DNA from: Lachnospiraceae bacterium
GTDB lineage: Bacteria; Bacillota; Clostridia; Lachnospirales; Lachnospiraceae
DNA length: 64,000 nt
Direction of reading: 5' to 3'
Assembly (NCBI GenBank): GCA_024698145.1
Contig: JAILRO010000047.1
Coordinates: 1 to 64,000, forward strand
Shown: positions 17,397-26,935 of the stretch, one piece after another
Position numbering within the stretch: the first letter of the stretch is position 1
Layout of the letters: each line of letters opens with the position of its first letter
Made by a program: the position numbers and the translations under genes
The notes under the pieces: model-generated
Told to the model about the DNA's origin: nothing
The model's database searches: none
The model's input: the letters and a program-made list of their open reading frames with translations, nothing else

Positions 17397-20261
17397 TCAT
17401 AACAAACTTGCAATGCCGTCAAAATCGAAATTATCCGAAGCTTCCACTATCGCCTCATAACGCTCTTTCTCATCATCCGGTATTTTGTAACCGGATAATT
17501 CATCCAAAACATCTTCTATGCTTGCATTATCGCAATCCATAGCATATCCTTTGATTTTCTCATATGCATCAGCAAGCATTTCGTTACTTATCAGTGAAAG
17601 TCCCTCATCACGACCTCTTTGTTCAACAAGCAATGGTTTGAGTAACTCTCCAACATTACGTGCTCTTGTAAGCAGTATTTCCAGCTCAGCATTTAAAGTG
17701 TCAATATCATTTGCCTTGCCGGCATTCTCAAGTTTCTGTGCCAGTTCTCCAATATCTAATGCTCCTATTATCCTTGATGTACTCTTAAGCGCATGTATCT
17801 TAATAGTCGCATTCTTAATGTCCCCAGCCCGCATCAGACCTTCTATCTCATCAGTATATTCATCCGACATCTTTGCATACACCTTCATTGTTTCAATATA
17901 TGCAGCAACATTTCCATTATTCGTGATACCGGTATCGACATCTATCTCGGAAATATTCTTAACAAACTCCGGAAGCTCGTTGTCGTCATTATCTGATACT
18001 TCATACACCTCATCATCAATGTCCGAACGGATAATCTTTTCTTCCGAAATATACATAATAAGCATATCTTCAAGTTTGGAAGGTTCTATCGGTTTTGTAA
18101 GATAATCATCAAAACCTTCTGAAATGTATTCCTCTCTTGCGCCCGATATTGCATTGGCAGTAAGACAAATTACCGGAGTATTTATATTCGGGTTACCTCT
18201 TTGTGCCTTCATTTCGCGAAGCGTTTCTATTCCATCTTTTTCCGGCATCATATGGTCAAGGAAAATGATATCATACTTCTTATCATATGCAAAAGAAAGA
18301 CCTTCGTCACCACTTAAAGCCATATCTATTCTAACTTTTGTCTGATTAAGAAGACTCGAAAATACCATTAGATTCATCTGGTTATCATCAACAACCAAAA
18401 CATCAGCACTAGGTGCAGTGAACTTTTCTTTGTATCTTCTATGTCCCTTTAATGAGTCTTTGTACGAAGTCTCATAATCTCCAAGAGGTTCCCATTTAAC
18501 TACACGTTGTTTCAGAGTAAAATAGAATCTTGAGCCCAATCCGTAAACACTTTCAACCTTAAGTGAAGAACCCATCATCTCAAGAAGAGTCTTTGTTATA
18601 TTCATTCCAAGTCCGGTACCTTCAACATGACGGTTCCTGTCTTCTTCAATTCGTTCGAATTCAGAGAACAATTTCTCCATATCATCAGGCTTGATTCCTA
18701 TACCGGTATCCTTGACATACACATTAAGATATACACTATTTTCGTCCTGCTCATCTCTTTCGTAAGACATTCCAAAAACAATGCTGCCTTTTTCGGTATA
18801 CTTAACCGCGTTAGAAAGTATATTGGTTATTATCTGCTTGATTCTGACCTCATCACCATGCAAAGACTTCGGAATATCTTTATCAAAATCGAGCGAAAGA
18901 ACCAATCCTTTTTCATCAGCCCTGGTCTGTATCATATTGACAAGATCATTTATTACTGATGACATATCGTAATCCACCGGAAAAATCTCCATCTTACCTG
19001 CTTCAATCTTGGAAAAATCAAGAATATCATTAACCAGTCCAAGCAATGTATTACCTGCTGTTCTTATGCTTTGTGAATATGCTATTACATTATTATCCTC
19101 ACATTCACGAAGTATCATTTCATTCATTCCAAGAACTGCATTAATCGGTGTTCTTATCTCATGAGACATATTTGATAGAAATGATGATTTCGCTTCACTT
19201 GCAGCAATAGCCCTTTGAGACATATCAATAAGTGCATCACGCTGTTTTCTCTCGAAATCAATATTTTCCACAAGCCATATCACATGACTTAAGCTTCCAT
19301 CATCAGCCCTTTCCGAAACTACGAATCTTCCTTTTCTCCACTCGCCCGAGTTACTCTTAAACTCAAGAGTGATTGTTAACTCATCCTTAAGTCTTTCTTC
19401 TAACGTATCAAAATCAATAAACTTAAGTATCTCATCCTTAAACGCAGGCGCAGACATTTCTATCATTGCATTATTCAACATTTCTTTCGCATTATTATTA
19501 CTGTCTCCGATGATTTCCTTGATGCCTTCATAAGACATCCTTATCTCGAAAAATGTATCATTTTTAATATCAATATCATGTGCCGAATAATAAATGTTGG
19601 CAATAGACGATAATTCACCATTAAGTCGCTCTAGCGTTTCATGGCTGCTATTAAGTTCTCCGGCTTTTTCAATAAGACTTCTATAATATCCCGTTATCAT
19701 TTTACACAGAACGTACCCTGCAAAAATCATAACTGCCATCTCAATGGTAAGACCGCCGATTCGACTTGCAAAATATGCAAAAGGCGTATCAATATCATTA
19801 CGTCGCTCTGCAAACCACGGTGCAAGTTCCCATGTTGAGAACACCATAAATCCGTAGTTGATTATTACCGTTATTGTATATAACTTAAAATCACAAAATT
19901 GCAAACTTAACAAAGGTATAAGGAACCAGTTAATATATATGGATAAATGAGCCCTGTTCATAACTACAAGCAGTATATCTATTGCTATAAGCGCAATTAT
20001 ACTTGTAAGCAAAGAAGTTGCATATTTTTTAAGAAGAATCTTGTGCATAACTGTAAGTATAAGCATGAATACAGAAACAAACGCTGCTGTAAAATAATTA
20101 ACGTCCACAAAAACCTTAAACCTTACAGCAACGGCAATCATTGGGCCTGCAAGCACACATACACGCATGACAACATTCAACTGCTCATTTATTCTTTTGC
20201 GATTTTCATTAAGGAAATCATCATAATCCGTGCTATTTTTAATTAAATACCTAACCCCCAT
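17397..20261 (-). CDS. Hybrid sensor histidine kinase with receiver and Hpt domains
   Basis: A 954-residue membrane kinase. The N terminus has about six hydrophobic segments (residues 30-190) forming a MASE-like sensor, then a coiled coil and a PAS-like region. The kinase core follows: the His in FLSNMSHEIRTPINAVLG near residue 368, the N box in QIITNILSNAVKYTEKG, and DTGIGI and GTGLGM. A receiver has its Asp in DIIFLDHMMPEKDG near residue 667, and a C-terminal Hpt domain has its His in IHALKSTSRIIGA near residue 823. All phosphorelay residues appear intact. It lies directly upstream of the tandem-receiver gene. Confidence 0.93.
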   Translation of the reverse strand: MGVRYLIKNSTDYDDFLNENRKRINEQLNVVMRVCVLAGPMIAVAVRFKVFVDVNYFTAAFVSVFMLILTVMHKILLKKYATSLLTSIIALIAIDILLVVMNRAHLSIYINWFLIPLLSLQFCDFKLYTITVIINYGFMVFSTWELAPWFAERRNDIDTPFAYFASRIGGLTIEMAVMIFAGYVLCKMITGYYRSLIEKAGELNSSHETLERLNGELSSIANIYYSAHDIDIKNDTFFEIRMSYEGIKEIIGDSNNNAKEMLNNAMIEMSAPAFKDEILKFIDFDTLEERLKDELTITLEFKSNSGEWRKGRFVVSERADDGSLSHVIWLVENIDFERKQRDALIDMSQRAIAASEAKSSFLSNMSHEIRTPINAVLGMNEMILRECEDNNVIAYSQSIRTAGNTLLGLVNDILDFSKIEAGKMEIFPVDYDMSSVINDLVNMIQTRADEKGLVLSLDFDKDIPKSLHGDEVRIKQIITNILSNAVKYTEKGSIVFGMSYERDEQDENSVYLNVYVKDTGIGIKPDDMEKLFSEFERIEEDRNRHVEGTGLGMNITKTLLEMMGSSLKVESVYGLGSRFYFTLKQRVVKWEPLGDYETSYKDSLKGHRRYKEKFTAPSADVLVVDDNQMNLMVFSSLLNQTKVRIDMALSGDEGLSFAYDKKYDIIFLDHMMPEKDGIETLREMKAQRGNPNINTPVICLTANAISGAREEYISEGFDDYLTKPIEPSKLEDMLIMYISEEKIIRSDIDDEVYEVSDNDDNELPEFVKNISEIDVDTGITNNGNVAAYIETMKVYAKMSDEYTDEIEGLMRAGDIKNATIKIHALKSTSRIIGALDIGELAQKLENAGKANDIDTLNAELEILLTRARNVGELLKPLLVEQRGRDEGLSLISNEMLADAYEKIKGYAMDCDNASIEDVLDELSGYKIPDDEKERYEAIVEASDNFDFDGIASLL

Positions 20262-20322
20262 ACTCTTCCTCCTTAGAAGCCTGTCACAAGATACATACCT
20301 TCTCCCATTATTTCAAAGACTT

Positions 20323-22488
20323 TCATAAAACAATCTTTTGTTCTAACGAAAAATAAAATCTCGACCCCAAACCATAAGCACTTTCAACCTTAAGTGATGC
20401 CCCCATCATTTCAAGCAAACTTTTGGTTATGCTCATTCCGAGACCTACTCCTTCAACACCACGATTCTTGTCAATATCAACACGTTCAAAATCACCAAAT
20501 AAACGTTCCATATCCTCAGGTTTGATACCGATTCCCGAATCTTTTACCGATACATTAAGAAGTATTGTTTCATCTGTAACCTTTTCATATCCTACAGATA
20601 AAACTACGCCTCCTTTTTCGGTATATTTAATTGCGTTTGTAACAAGATTATTAATAATCTGTTTGACACGCATTTCGTCTCCGATTAAATTGTCCGGTAT
20701 ATTCCTATCGAAATCTACGGTAAGGGCAAGTCCTTTTTCTTCAGCTCTTGCTTTCTCCATTCTTACAATATCATCAAGCATTGCGTGCACATTATAATCA
20801 ACCGGAACGATTTCTAATTTTCCTGTCTCTATTCTTGAAAAATCAAGAACCTCATCAACAAGACCAAGAAGCGAGTTGCCGGCTTTCTTGATATTTTCTA
20901 CATATGGAATGACATTATTATCGTCACACTCTCTAAGAACCATCTCGTTCATTCCGATTATCGTATTGATAGGTGTTCTTAATTCATGAGACATATTGGA
21001 AAGGAATGACGATTTGGCCTTATTTGCGGCGATTGCACGTTCCGACATGTCAATAAGTCTGTCACGTTCTTTTTTCTCATTGTCAATATCCTCAGCAAGC
21101 CACATAACTCTTTCAAGATGTCCTTCATCATCACGCGTTGATGCAATAAATCTTGCTCTTCTCCACAACTTGCTTTTGTTCATATATTCAATTGCAATTG
21201 TATCTGTATTTTTCATTCTTTCATCTAATGTTGACAAATCTATAAACTTAAGAACATCATCAACACTTGAATCATCACATACATTTTTCATTACCAGATT
21301 GACAGTCTCTTGTGCATGATCCCTAGTTTTACCTACAATATCGCTGACGATCTTACTGTCTGATTTTAACTCTACAAATGTATCCGTAGCTACATCAAGC
21401 TCATATGCCGTCATATAAATATTAGCTATAGTTGAAATTTGCGAGTTAAGAACACTTATGGTTTCTCGCGTTTTATCACCTTTTCGTTTTGCAGCATCTA
21501 TATCTTCCTTCAGGTAAGAAACCTTATCACTTAAAGACTCAACCATCAATCTTCGTCTGTTAGTTCTTGTAAGAATTATTGTAATTACCGCTATAACAGC
21601 AAAAACCGTCAAATGTGTAATTAAAAGCATCGTCTTAATTGAGCCGAATGCATCCGAAGAATCTCTAACAGATATACACTTCCATCCGTTTCTGATTTCA
21701 GCAACGTAGACAATATAATGAATCTTATCGTAGTTAAGTTCAAAACTGTCCTCTTTCGAATCAACTATTTTTTTCCATATCAAAGCACCTAATGTTTTAT
21801 CTTCATCTACGTAACTCTTACCGACCTCATTAATATCCGAATGTGCAACGACACAGCCATCGTCATCAATAATCATCTCAATATCAGTGCCTTTTGAGCT
21901 CACCGCATCCTCTGTAATCTTTTGAACCTGATCAAGAGATACATCAACAGAAATAACACTTTCTCCGTCACAAAGAGTCTTTCCGATTGCAAGCATTACA
22001 TTACCCGATTGAACATCAACATACGGGTCTAATATCGTGATGTTGCCGGGGTCAGACATCGCCTTGGTGTACCATGGTCTATCTGTAGCAACATAATCAT
22101 CCGGCGGAACCCAATTCGTTCCGCTAAAGAATCTACCGTTAATATAACCATATAATCCTGTAGAATTCTCCAAAACAGCACTCTTAATAGCCGTTGACTG
22201 ATCTACAAGATAAGTCTGAATCTTTTCATCCGAAGCATTTTCGCTAATCATTCCGTCAAGCGCGTACGCTGTCAATTTGATTGAATCTATATTGGTTATA
22301 AGGTAATCGTTAAATCCCTCTGCATCCTTCTTAGCTGTCAATTCTCCTTCTTTGATGATATTATCCTTTTTTTCGTCATGCAACATTCGATAATATATGA
22401 AAATAATACTGACAAAAAATATAACAACCAATACCGATAAAACAATATTCCTGATATTATCTTTAGTCCATTTTTCAGTCTTCGCCAT
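20323..22488 (-). CDS. dCache sensor histidine kinase
   Basis: A 721-residue kinase with a membrane segment at residues 13-33, an extracellular dCache_1 domain to about residue 280, a second membrane segment, a PAS-like linker, and a complete kinase core (FLSNMSHELRTPINTIIG with His near residue 500; NLVTNAIKYTEKGG; DSGIGI; GVGLGM). No receiver or Hpt follows. The core closely resembles that of the neighbouring hybrid kinase, so the two are probably paralogues. In the dCache domain Y132, R137, W139, Y140, D158 and D182 are spaced like the reported amino-acid-binding signature. Confidence 0.92.
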   Translation of the reverse strand: MAKTEKWTKDNIRNIVLSVLVVIFFVSIIFIYYRMLHDEKKDNIIKEGELTAKKDAEGFNDYLITNIDSIKLTAYALDGMISENASDEKIQTYLVDQSTAIKSAVLENSTGLYGYINGRFFSGTNWVPPDDYVATDRPWYTKAMSDPGNITILDPYVDVQSGNVMLAIGKTLCDGESVISVDVSLDQVQKITEDAVSSKGTDIEMIIDDDGCVVAHSDINEVGKSYVDEDKTLGALIWKKIVDSKEDSFELNYDKIHYIVYVAEIRNGWKCISVRDSSDAFGSIKTMLLITHLTVFAVIAVITIILTRTNRRRLMVESLSDKVSYLKEDIDAAKRKGDKTRETISVLNSQISTIANIYMTAYELDVATDTFVELKSDSKIVSDIVGKTRDHAQETVNLVMKNVCDDSSVDDVLKFIDLSTLDERMKNTDTIAIEYMNKSKLWRRARFIASTRDDEGHLERVMWLAEDIDNEKKERDRLIDMSERAIAANKAKSSFLSNMSHELRTPINTIIGMNEMVLRECDDNNVIPYVENIKKAGNSLLGLVDEVLDFSRIETGKLEIVPVDYNVHAMLDDIVRMEKARAEEKGLALTVDFDRNIPDNLIGDEMRVKQIINNLVTNAIKYTEKGGVVLSVGYEKVTDETILLNVSVKDSGIGIKPEDMERLFGDFERVDIDKNRGVEGVGLGMSITKSLLEMMGASLKVESAYGLGSRFYFSLEQKIVL

Positions 22489-22508
22489 AATAAAGTCTCC
22501 TCTTTTTA

Positions 22509-23843
22509 TTACTCATCATCCCCTACGACTTCAAAAGAATAATCAACGTCGGTGCAATCCGAATATATTGTTTTCTTCCAATTATCCATAATTCTTCCAA
22601 CTACACTGGTAACGTCCCTGTCTTCCGGTTCAGGAAGAATCAGATAATAACAATCTGTATTGTCTTTCATAACAACATCATTTTTACGAAGACTCTTCTT
22701 AAGCACCTCGCCAAACGCTACCATAACATCATCTTTATCAATACCTTCATCTGTTGATATTGAAAATACAAGTCTTGTAAACGTAGTCCTATGGCGAAGT
22801 GCAAATCTCTTCATAAATTGGTATATAGATATAAATGAATCCTGACCAACAACCATTGCCTTTTCAAGTTTGCCGCGTTCATCACAAAGAATTGTCATTC
22901 TATCAAGTGCTTTCTTTGCCGAAATCACCTCTGAATTATCATTTTGAGTCTCCTCACTGTATATTCTATAACCATGCTTTCCATTCTGTTTAACGCGAAA
23001 CAGGGCTTTATCTGCAAGTTTGAATAACCTATCATAATCGCCTTCATTTGATACAGATATTGCACCTATCGATACTCCAATAGGAACATTAAAGTCTTTG
23101 CCGGTAAGTTTCACGCATTCTTCAATTATTCTTGCATTCATCTTTGAAGTAAAAGCCGACATACTTTCTTTGTTTCTCTCTTGTTTTGTCAGCACAAGAA
23201 ACTCATCTCCACCTATTCTGCAGAAAACATCATCATTATCGCAGTATTCCTTCACCAGACGTGTAAAACTCTTTAGAAACTCATCACCGACATCATGACC
23301 GTAAATATCATTGATTGGTTTAAAATTATCAAGATCCAATACCATAAGAGAACCCTTACTCTTACTACACAGTTCTTCCATATTAGAATCCACATAAGCT
23401 TTGTTGTAAAAACCTGTAAGACTATCCGTCATAGCTTCCTCTGTAAGATTCTCTATAGCCTTTCTGCTTGATATAATATTACGTATTCTGGTTACAAGAA
23501 TATCCTTATTGACAGGTTTTCTAACAAAATCAGAAGCACCTATCTTAAGACCTTTCATCTCTATTTCACTGTCATCATCACCCGTCAAAAATATAACAGG
23601 AACATGACCGCGTCCTTCACTATCTTCGAATTCCCGTATTTTTTTGAAGGTTTCAAAACCATCCATTTCCGGCATCATAACATCAAGAAGAATCAGGTCA
23701 GGATTATTCTTCTTCATAAACACAAGCAATTCTCTTCCCGAGCGAACAGAGCTTACATTCATATCCTCACCACCGAGAAGATTGTTAATATTTTTCAAAA
23801 CGATAACATCATCATCTACTACAACAATCCAATTTTTTCTCAT
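22509..23843 (-). CDS. Response regulator diguanylate cyclase
   Basis: A 444-residue protein: receiver (residues 1-125, VVVDDDVIV and the acceptor in LILLDVMMPEMDG), then a GGDEF domain (about 140-295) with an intact CRIGGDEF active site, predicted to make c-di-GMP. The upstream inhibitory RxxD site is not conserved; the Arg position is Asp, so product inhibition may be lost. The last 140 residues look like a second, degenerate cyclase-type domain. It is the nearest candidate source of c-di-GMP for the MshEN domain of PilB. Confidence 0.92.
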   Translation of the reverse strand: MRKNWIVVVDDDVIVLKNINNLLGGEDMNVSSVRSGRELLVFMKKNNPDLILLDVMMPEMDGFETFKKIREFEDSEGRGHVPVIFLTGDDDSEIEMKGLKIGASDFVRKPVNKDILVTRIRNIISSRKAIENLTEEAMTDSLTGFYNKAYVDSNMEELCSKSKGSLMVLDLDNFKPINDIYGHDVGDEFLKSFTRLVKEYCDNDDVFCRIGGDEFLVLTKQERNKESMSAFTSKMNARIIEECVKLTGKDFNVPIGVSIGAISVSNEGDYDRLFKLADKALFRVKQNGKHGYRIYSEETQNDNSEVISAKKALDRMTILCDERGKLEKAMVVGQDSFISIYQFMKRFALRHRTTFTRLVFSISTDEGIDKDDVMVAFGEVLKKSLRKNDVVMKDNTDCYYLILPEPEDRDVTSVVGRIMDNWKKTIYSDCTDVDYSFEVVGDDE

Positions 23844-23847
23844 ACGC

Positions 23848-24353
23848 CTAATCCATCCCCTTCATAACAGCTTTTACCGCTTCTCTTTGTATATCGGAAT
23901 CAAACGACAACATAGGTACAACGTCTTTATTCTTAATCTTTCTGTCAACATAATTATTTGTAAGTTTTACAATCATCGGTGCCTGAAAAAGCAAACCAAT
24001 AAGGTTTGGAATCATCATCAATCCATTAAATGTATCACTGATATCCCATGCCAAATTAGACTCCATCACAGCACCAAAAATTATAAGTATAATAAAAAAA
24101 ACACGATAAACCTTAGACCATGTAACACCGAAAATATATTCTGTGGTTTTTGTGCCGTAATAAGACCATCCCATCACAGTTGTAAACGCAAAAAGAGTAA
24201 TTGCAAAAACAACAAACCACTCTCCCGGTTTTCCAAGACTCGAACCGAAAGCCTTAGCAACCAATGTTGCATCGTTAATTCCTTCTATAACCATTCCGGT
24301 ATTCAGATCAATCATGCCTGAACTTAATACTACCACAGCTGTCATTGTACAAA
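23848..24353 (-). pseudogene. C-terminal fragment of an alanine/glycine:cation symporter
   Basis: About 165 residues of an AgcS-family sodium:amino-acid symporter (whole proteins are about 450-480 residues). Recognisable parts are CTMTAVVVLSSG, FAFTTVMGWSYYG and LAWDISDTFNGLMMIPNLIGL. The N-terminal two thirds and any start are missing: upstream of about 24353 the DNA belongs to a histidine kinase in a different frame. The fragment stops 4 bases before the GGDEF gene. It probably results from a deletion that removed the symporter's 5' part and the kinase's 3' part. Confidence 0.8.
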
Positions 24354-25511
24354 TTTTCAATCTTAACAAATCCACCCACTCTATGTGTAAATCCATATAC
24401 TATAAAAAGACCAAGTCCGATTCCGCCGGAGCTTCTGTTTCTCTTCTTATTAACCTGATACATCCCCTCTGCAACAGAATCCATCGCTTTTTTGCTCATA
24501 CCTATACCTGTGTCTGTCATTTCAATACACAGATTAACTCCATAGTCAGTGTTCTCCGAATACATCTTTACATATATTCCGCCACGCTTTGTAAACTTAA
24601 CGGCATTCTCAAGAAGATGTCTGAATATCTTGTGAAGCTTCTTGATATCACCTCTCATCTTCGTTGGAACAGAAGGATCAAGATCGACAACAAGTTCAAG
24701 CTCATTATTATTATCCAAACGACGGAAACCGGCCACCACGTCATTTATCAAAGATGTGCTTATATAATTCTCTTCTTCCAACAGCATTTTCTTTCTCTTA
24801 CATTCTGTGTAATCCTGAATATCCTCAATCTGATAAGCAAGTCTTATTCCCGCTTCTTTGATGGAATACGCTTCATCACCTGCATTTCTTTTTATAAGAA
24901 GATCCGACATACCGTTAACAACATTAACGGGTGTACGAAGTTCGTGAGATATATTGGAAAGAAAATCCTCCATATCGGTATCGTTGGTATCGATGCGTTC
25001 GTCTTTCCATTTGTTTGCCTCTTCAATATCCAAACGGTCTCCGATTAACTTAACACACGAAAAATATATCAGCAAAACAATGACGATATGTAAAACAATT
25101 CTCGATACATTAAGTGAATCAAATTTAAAGTTATCTCCGTTAAGAACAAACAGGAACTGAATGACCAGTATAACAGCATACTCGATCAAAATAAGATTCA
25201 TCATATATACACGATCAAAAAATGAATACGCTATCATAACAAGAATCACTACAAGTGAAACGTCAAAAACGACTGGTCACATGCACTCCATGAAAGAATA
25301 TGACCAGCATCGAATATATCAGATAATACACCCATCTAATCCTATAATCAGTTGTTTCAGAAAGATTGAGTACCCATAGTGAGATAGCGCCTATAATAAT
25401 AAGCGGAGGAACCCAGAACTCCCACTTAAAAATTATACTCTCAATAGTTAAACTTATGCAGGATAAAGAAACTAACAATATAATAAATGACTCATTTTTC
25501 CTTTGTTCCAT
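24308..25511 (-). pseudogene. Broken membrane histidine kinase
   Basis: A kinase remnant in two frames. Codons from 25511 give an N-terminal membrane domain of 82 residues that ends at a TGA near 25263, next to a run of five A's on the plus strand (25265-25269). The next frame continues with further membrane segments and a kinase core (FLSNISHELRTPVNVVNG, HLLENAVKFTKRGG, DTGIGM, GIGLGL). Dropping one base from the run restores the frame. The 3' end runs into symporter sequence near 24353, so the last kinase residues and any receiver or Hpt domain are lost. Confidence 0.8.
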
Positions 25512-25610
25512 AAAAACCTCTCATCAATAAGTGTACCGTAAAAATGTACAATAATAAGTATTATTTTACTACATTTTCAACAAAATGTCACGTAAACCTT
25601 CATTCAATTT

Positions 25611-25652
25611 ATAAAAAAGATACCCGGCAAGCTATACAACCTGCCCGGTATC
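25611..25652 (-). terminator. Rho-independent terminator of the minor-pilin operon
   Basis: A GC-rich stem (25619-25632 with 25641-25652, one mismatch) followed on the minus strand by six T's (complement of 25613-25618). It lies about 45 bases after the stop of the last prepilin gene. Confidence 0.85.
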
Positions 25653-25694
25653 AAAAATGCCCCAAAATACTACTGTTATAATAAGACGTCAAAC

Positions 25695-26516
25695 CTAATA
25701 AACGTCACTGTACAATGTCCTTCCGTTCTCATAATACACCTTGTTAAGAATGTTAACCCTTCTGGTCTTCTTATACACTTCACCCTCGGTATTATTGACT
25801 TTGACAGTAACATCAACATAGTCCACATACTGTTTGCCTTCTGCGTTTGCAGCACCCGGTTTTACAGAAAATTCAAGAGAAATCGTATAATCCTGATACA
25901 CCTGCTTGGCAAGTTTCTCCTGTGCATGCCATACGACCTTATCAGTACTTAATGCCGCATAGTTACCGGAAACATCTGCCGAGGAACCGGTTATAATTCT
26001 ATCCATATACAGATTCTTATACTGATTAAGATTCTTTTCAGGATATCTTCCATAGTAACGCATTGTTAAATAGTCTTTATCGATATCATCTATCTCTGAT
26101 TTCTTAATAGACTTATCGTCTATCATTGCACAGTTGCATCCATTTGTATCAATCTGGACAACATTAGCTCCATCATTGAGATTAGACGCAACATATTCAA
26201 GAGTCGAGCCCTTATACTCTCCCGCTGCCGGGCTTACAGCAATAAGATTGCCGACAGCATTTTTCTCGCGAATCTTGATATATCCGTTATAATCAGAACT
26301 TTGCATTGTTCTTATATCGTCCTTTATCTCTGACAACACCATATCTGCGACCGAATATGCGCTCATCGTCTGTCGCTCGTGATAATAGAAAATGACAGCA
26401 TGGGAAATACACATTGTAGCGGTTGTCAGAAAAACAGCCAACAATGCAAATGTTATAATAAGCTCCACCATTGTGACGCCTCTGTTATGCATTTTCTTTC
26501 CCTTCTTCTTATTCAT
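25695..26516 (-). CDS. Minor prepilin, PilW/GspJ-like
   Basis: A 273-residue prepilin. The leader MNKKKGKKMHNRG is cut after Gly13, and the mature part begins VTMVELIITFALLAVF with Glu at +5. The rest is a beta-rich soluble domain. ATG 26516 has GGAGG 10 bases upstream; a TTG at 26537 has poor spacing. It is the last of four prepilin genes in one operon. Size and position suit a PilW/GspJ-type minor pilin, but the specific class is inferred. Confidence 0.85.
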   Translation of the reverse strand: MNKKKGKKMHNRGVTMVELIITFALLAVFLTTATMCISHAVIFYYHERQTMSAYSVADMVLSEIKDDIRTMQSSDYNGYIKIREKNAVGNLIAVSPAAGEYKGSTLEYVASNLNDGANVVQIDTNGCNCAMIDDKSIKKSEIDDIDKDYLTMRYYGRYPEKNLNQYKNLYMDRIITGSSADVSGNYAALSTDKVVWHAQEKLAKQVYQDYTISLEFSVKPGAANAEGKQYVDYVDVTVKVNNTEGEVYKKTRRVNILNKVYYENGRTLYSDVY

Positions 26517-26533
26517 ATACTTAAAGCCTCCGT

Positions 26534-26917
26534 TCAATCTCCCGTTGAAAAAATGTACAGGCTCCTTACTCCCTGTGCAGTATTATCCGTCGTCTCCTCA
26601 TATCCCGCTACTGTTTCCTTAAACATTACTTTTGCGGTACTTACCGAAAAATCATAAGAGGCTCCCGGATTACTTGCATCCTTGAAATTATATACGACCG
26701 TTCCTGACGAACCCAAGTCATAGTCAGACACATCTTTAAACTTGTCTGTTACCGCCTTTTGGAACAGTTCATTGCTCCTGTCCGTATCAGTCGCTTCCAT
26801 CATAAGATTAGAGGCAAATCTGATACAACCATATAATATGGACATAACAATTACCAAGATTACAAAAGCAACCAATATTTCAACCATTGTCATACCCCTG
26901 TTATGTTTTCCTTTCAT
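26534..26917 (-). CDS. Minor prepilin, PilV/GspI-like
   Basis: A 127-residue prepilin with leader MKGKHNRG cut after Gly8 and mature start MTMVEILVAFVILVIV, Glu at +5. The +1 residue is Met, an accepted aromatic or hydrophobic substitute for Phe. ATG 26917 has GAGGTGG 5 bases upstream. It is small like PilV/GspI, and lies 17 bases before the next prepilin gene. It should be processed by the PilD at 14504. Confidence 0.85.
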   Translation of the reverse strand: MKGKHNRGMTMVEILVAFVILVIVMSILYGCIRFASNLMMEATDTDRSNELFQKAVTDKFKDVSDYDLGSSGTVVYNFKDASNPGASYDFSVSTAKVMFKETVAGYEETTDNTAQGVRSLYIFSTGD

Positions 26918-26935
26918 CAAAACCACCTCTTTACA

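Noticed and set aside
17518..18105. Plus-strand reading frame of 195 codons opposite the hybrid kinase
   Set aside because: Ser/Ile-rich antisense product of the receiver and Hpt region; no start signals.
24314..25048. Plus-strand reading frame of 244 codons opposite the broken kinase
   Set aside because: It is the antisense of recognisable kinase motifs and the product has no domain.
25263..25269. Programmed frameshift in the kinase
   Set aside because: The A-run is short, there is no stimulatory structure evident, and the gene is also truncated at its 3' end, so simple decay or a sequencing error is more likely; phase variation was considered but the run is too short.
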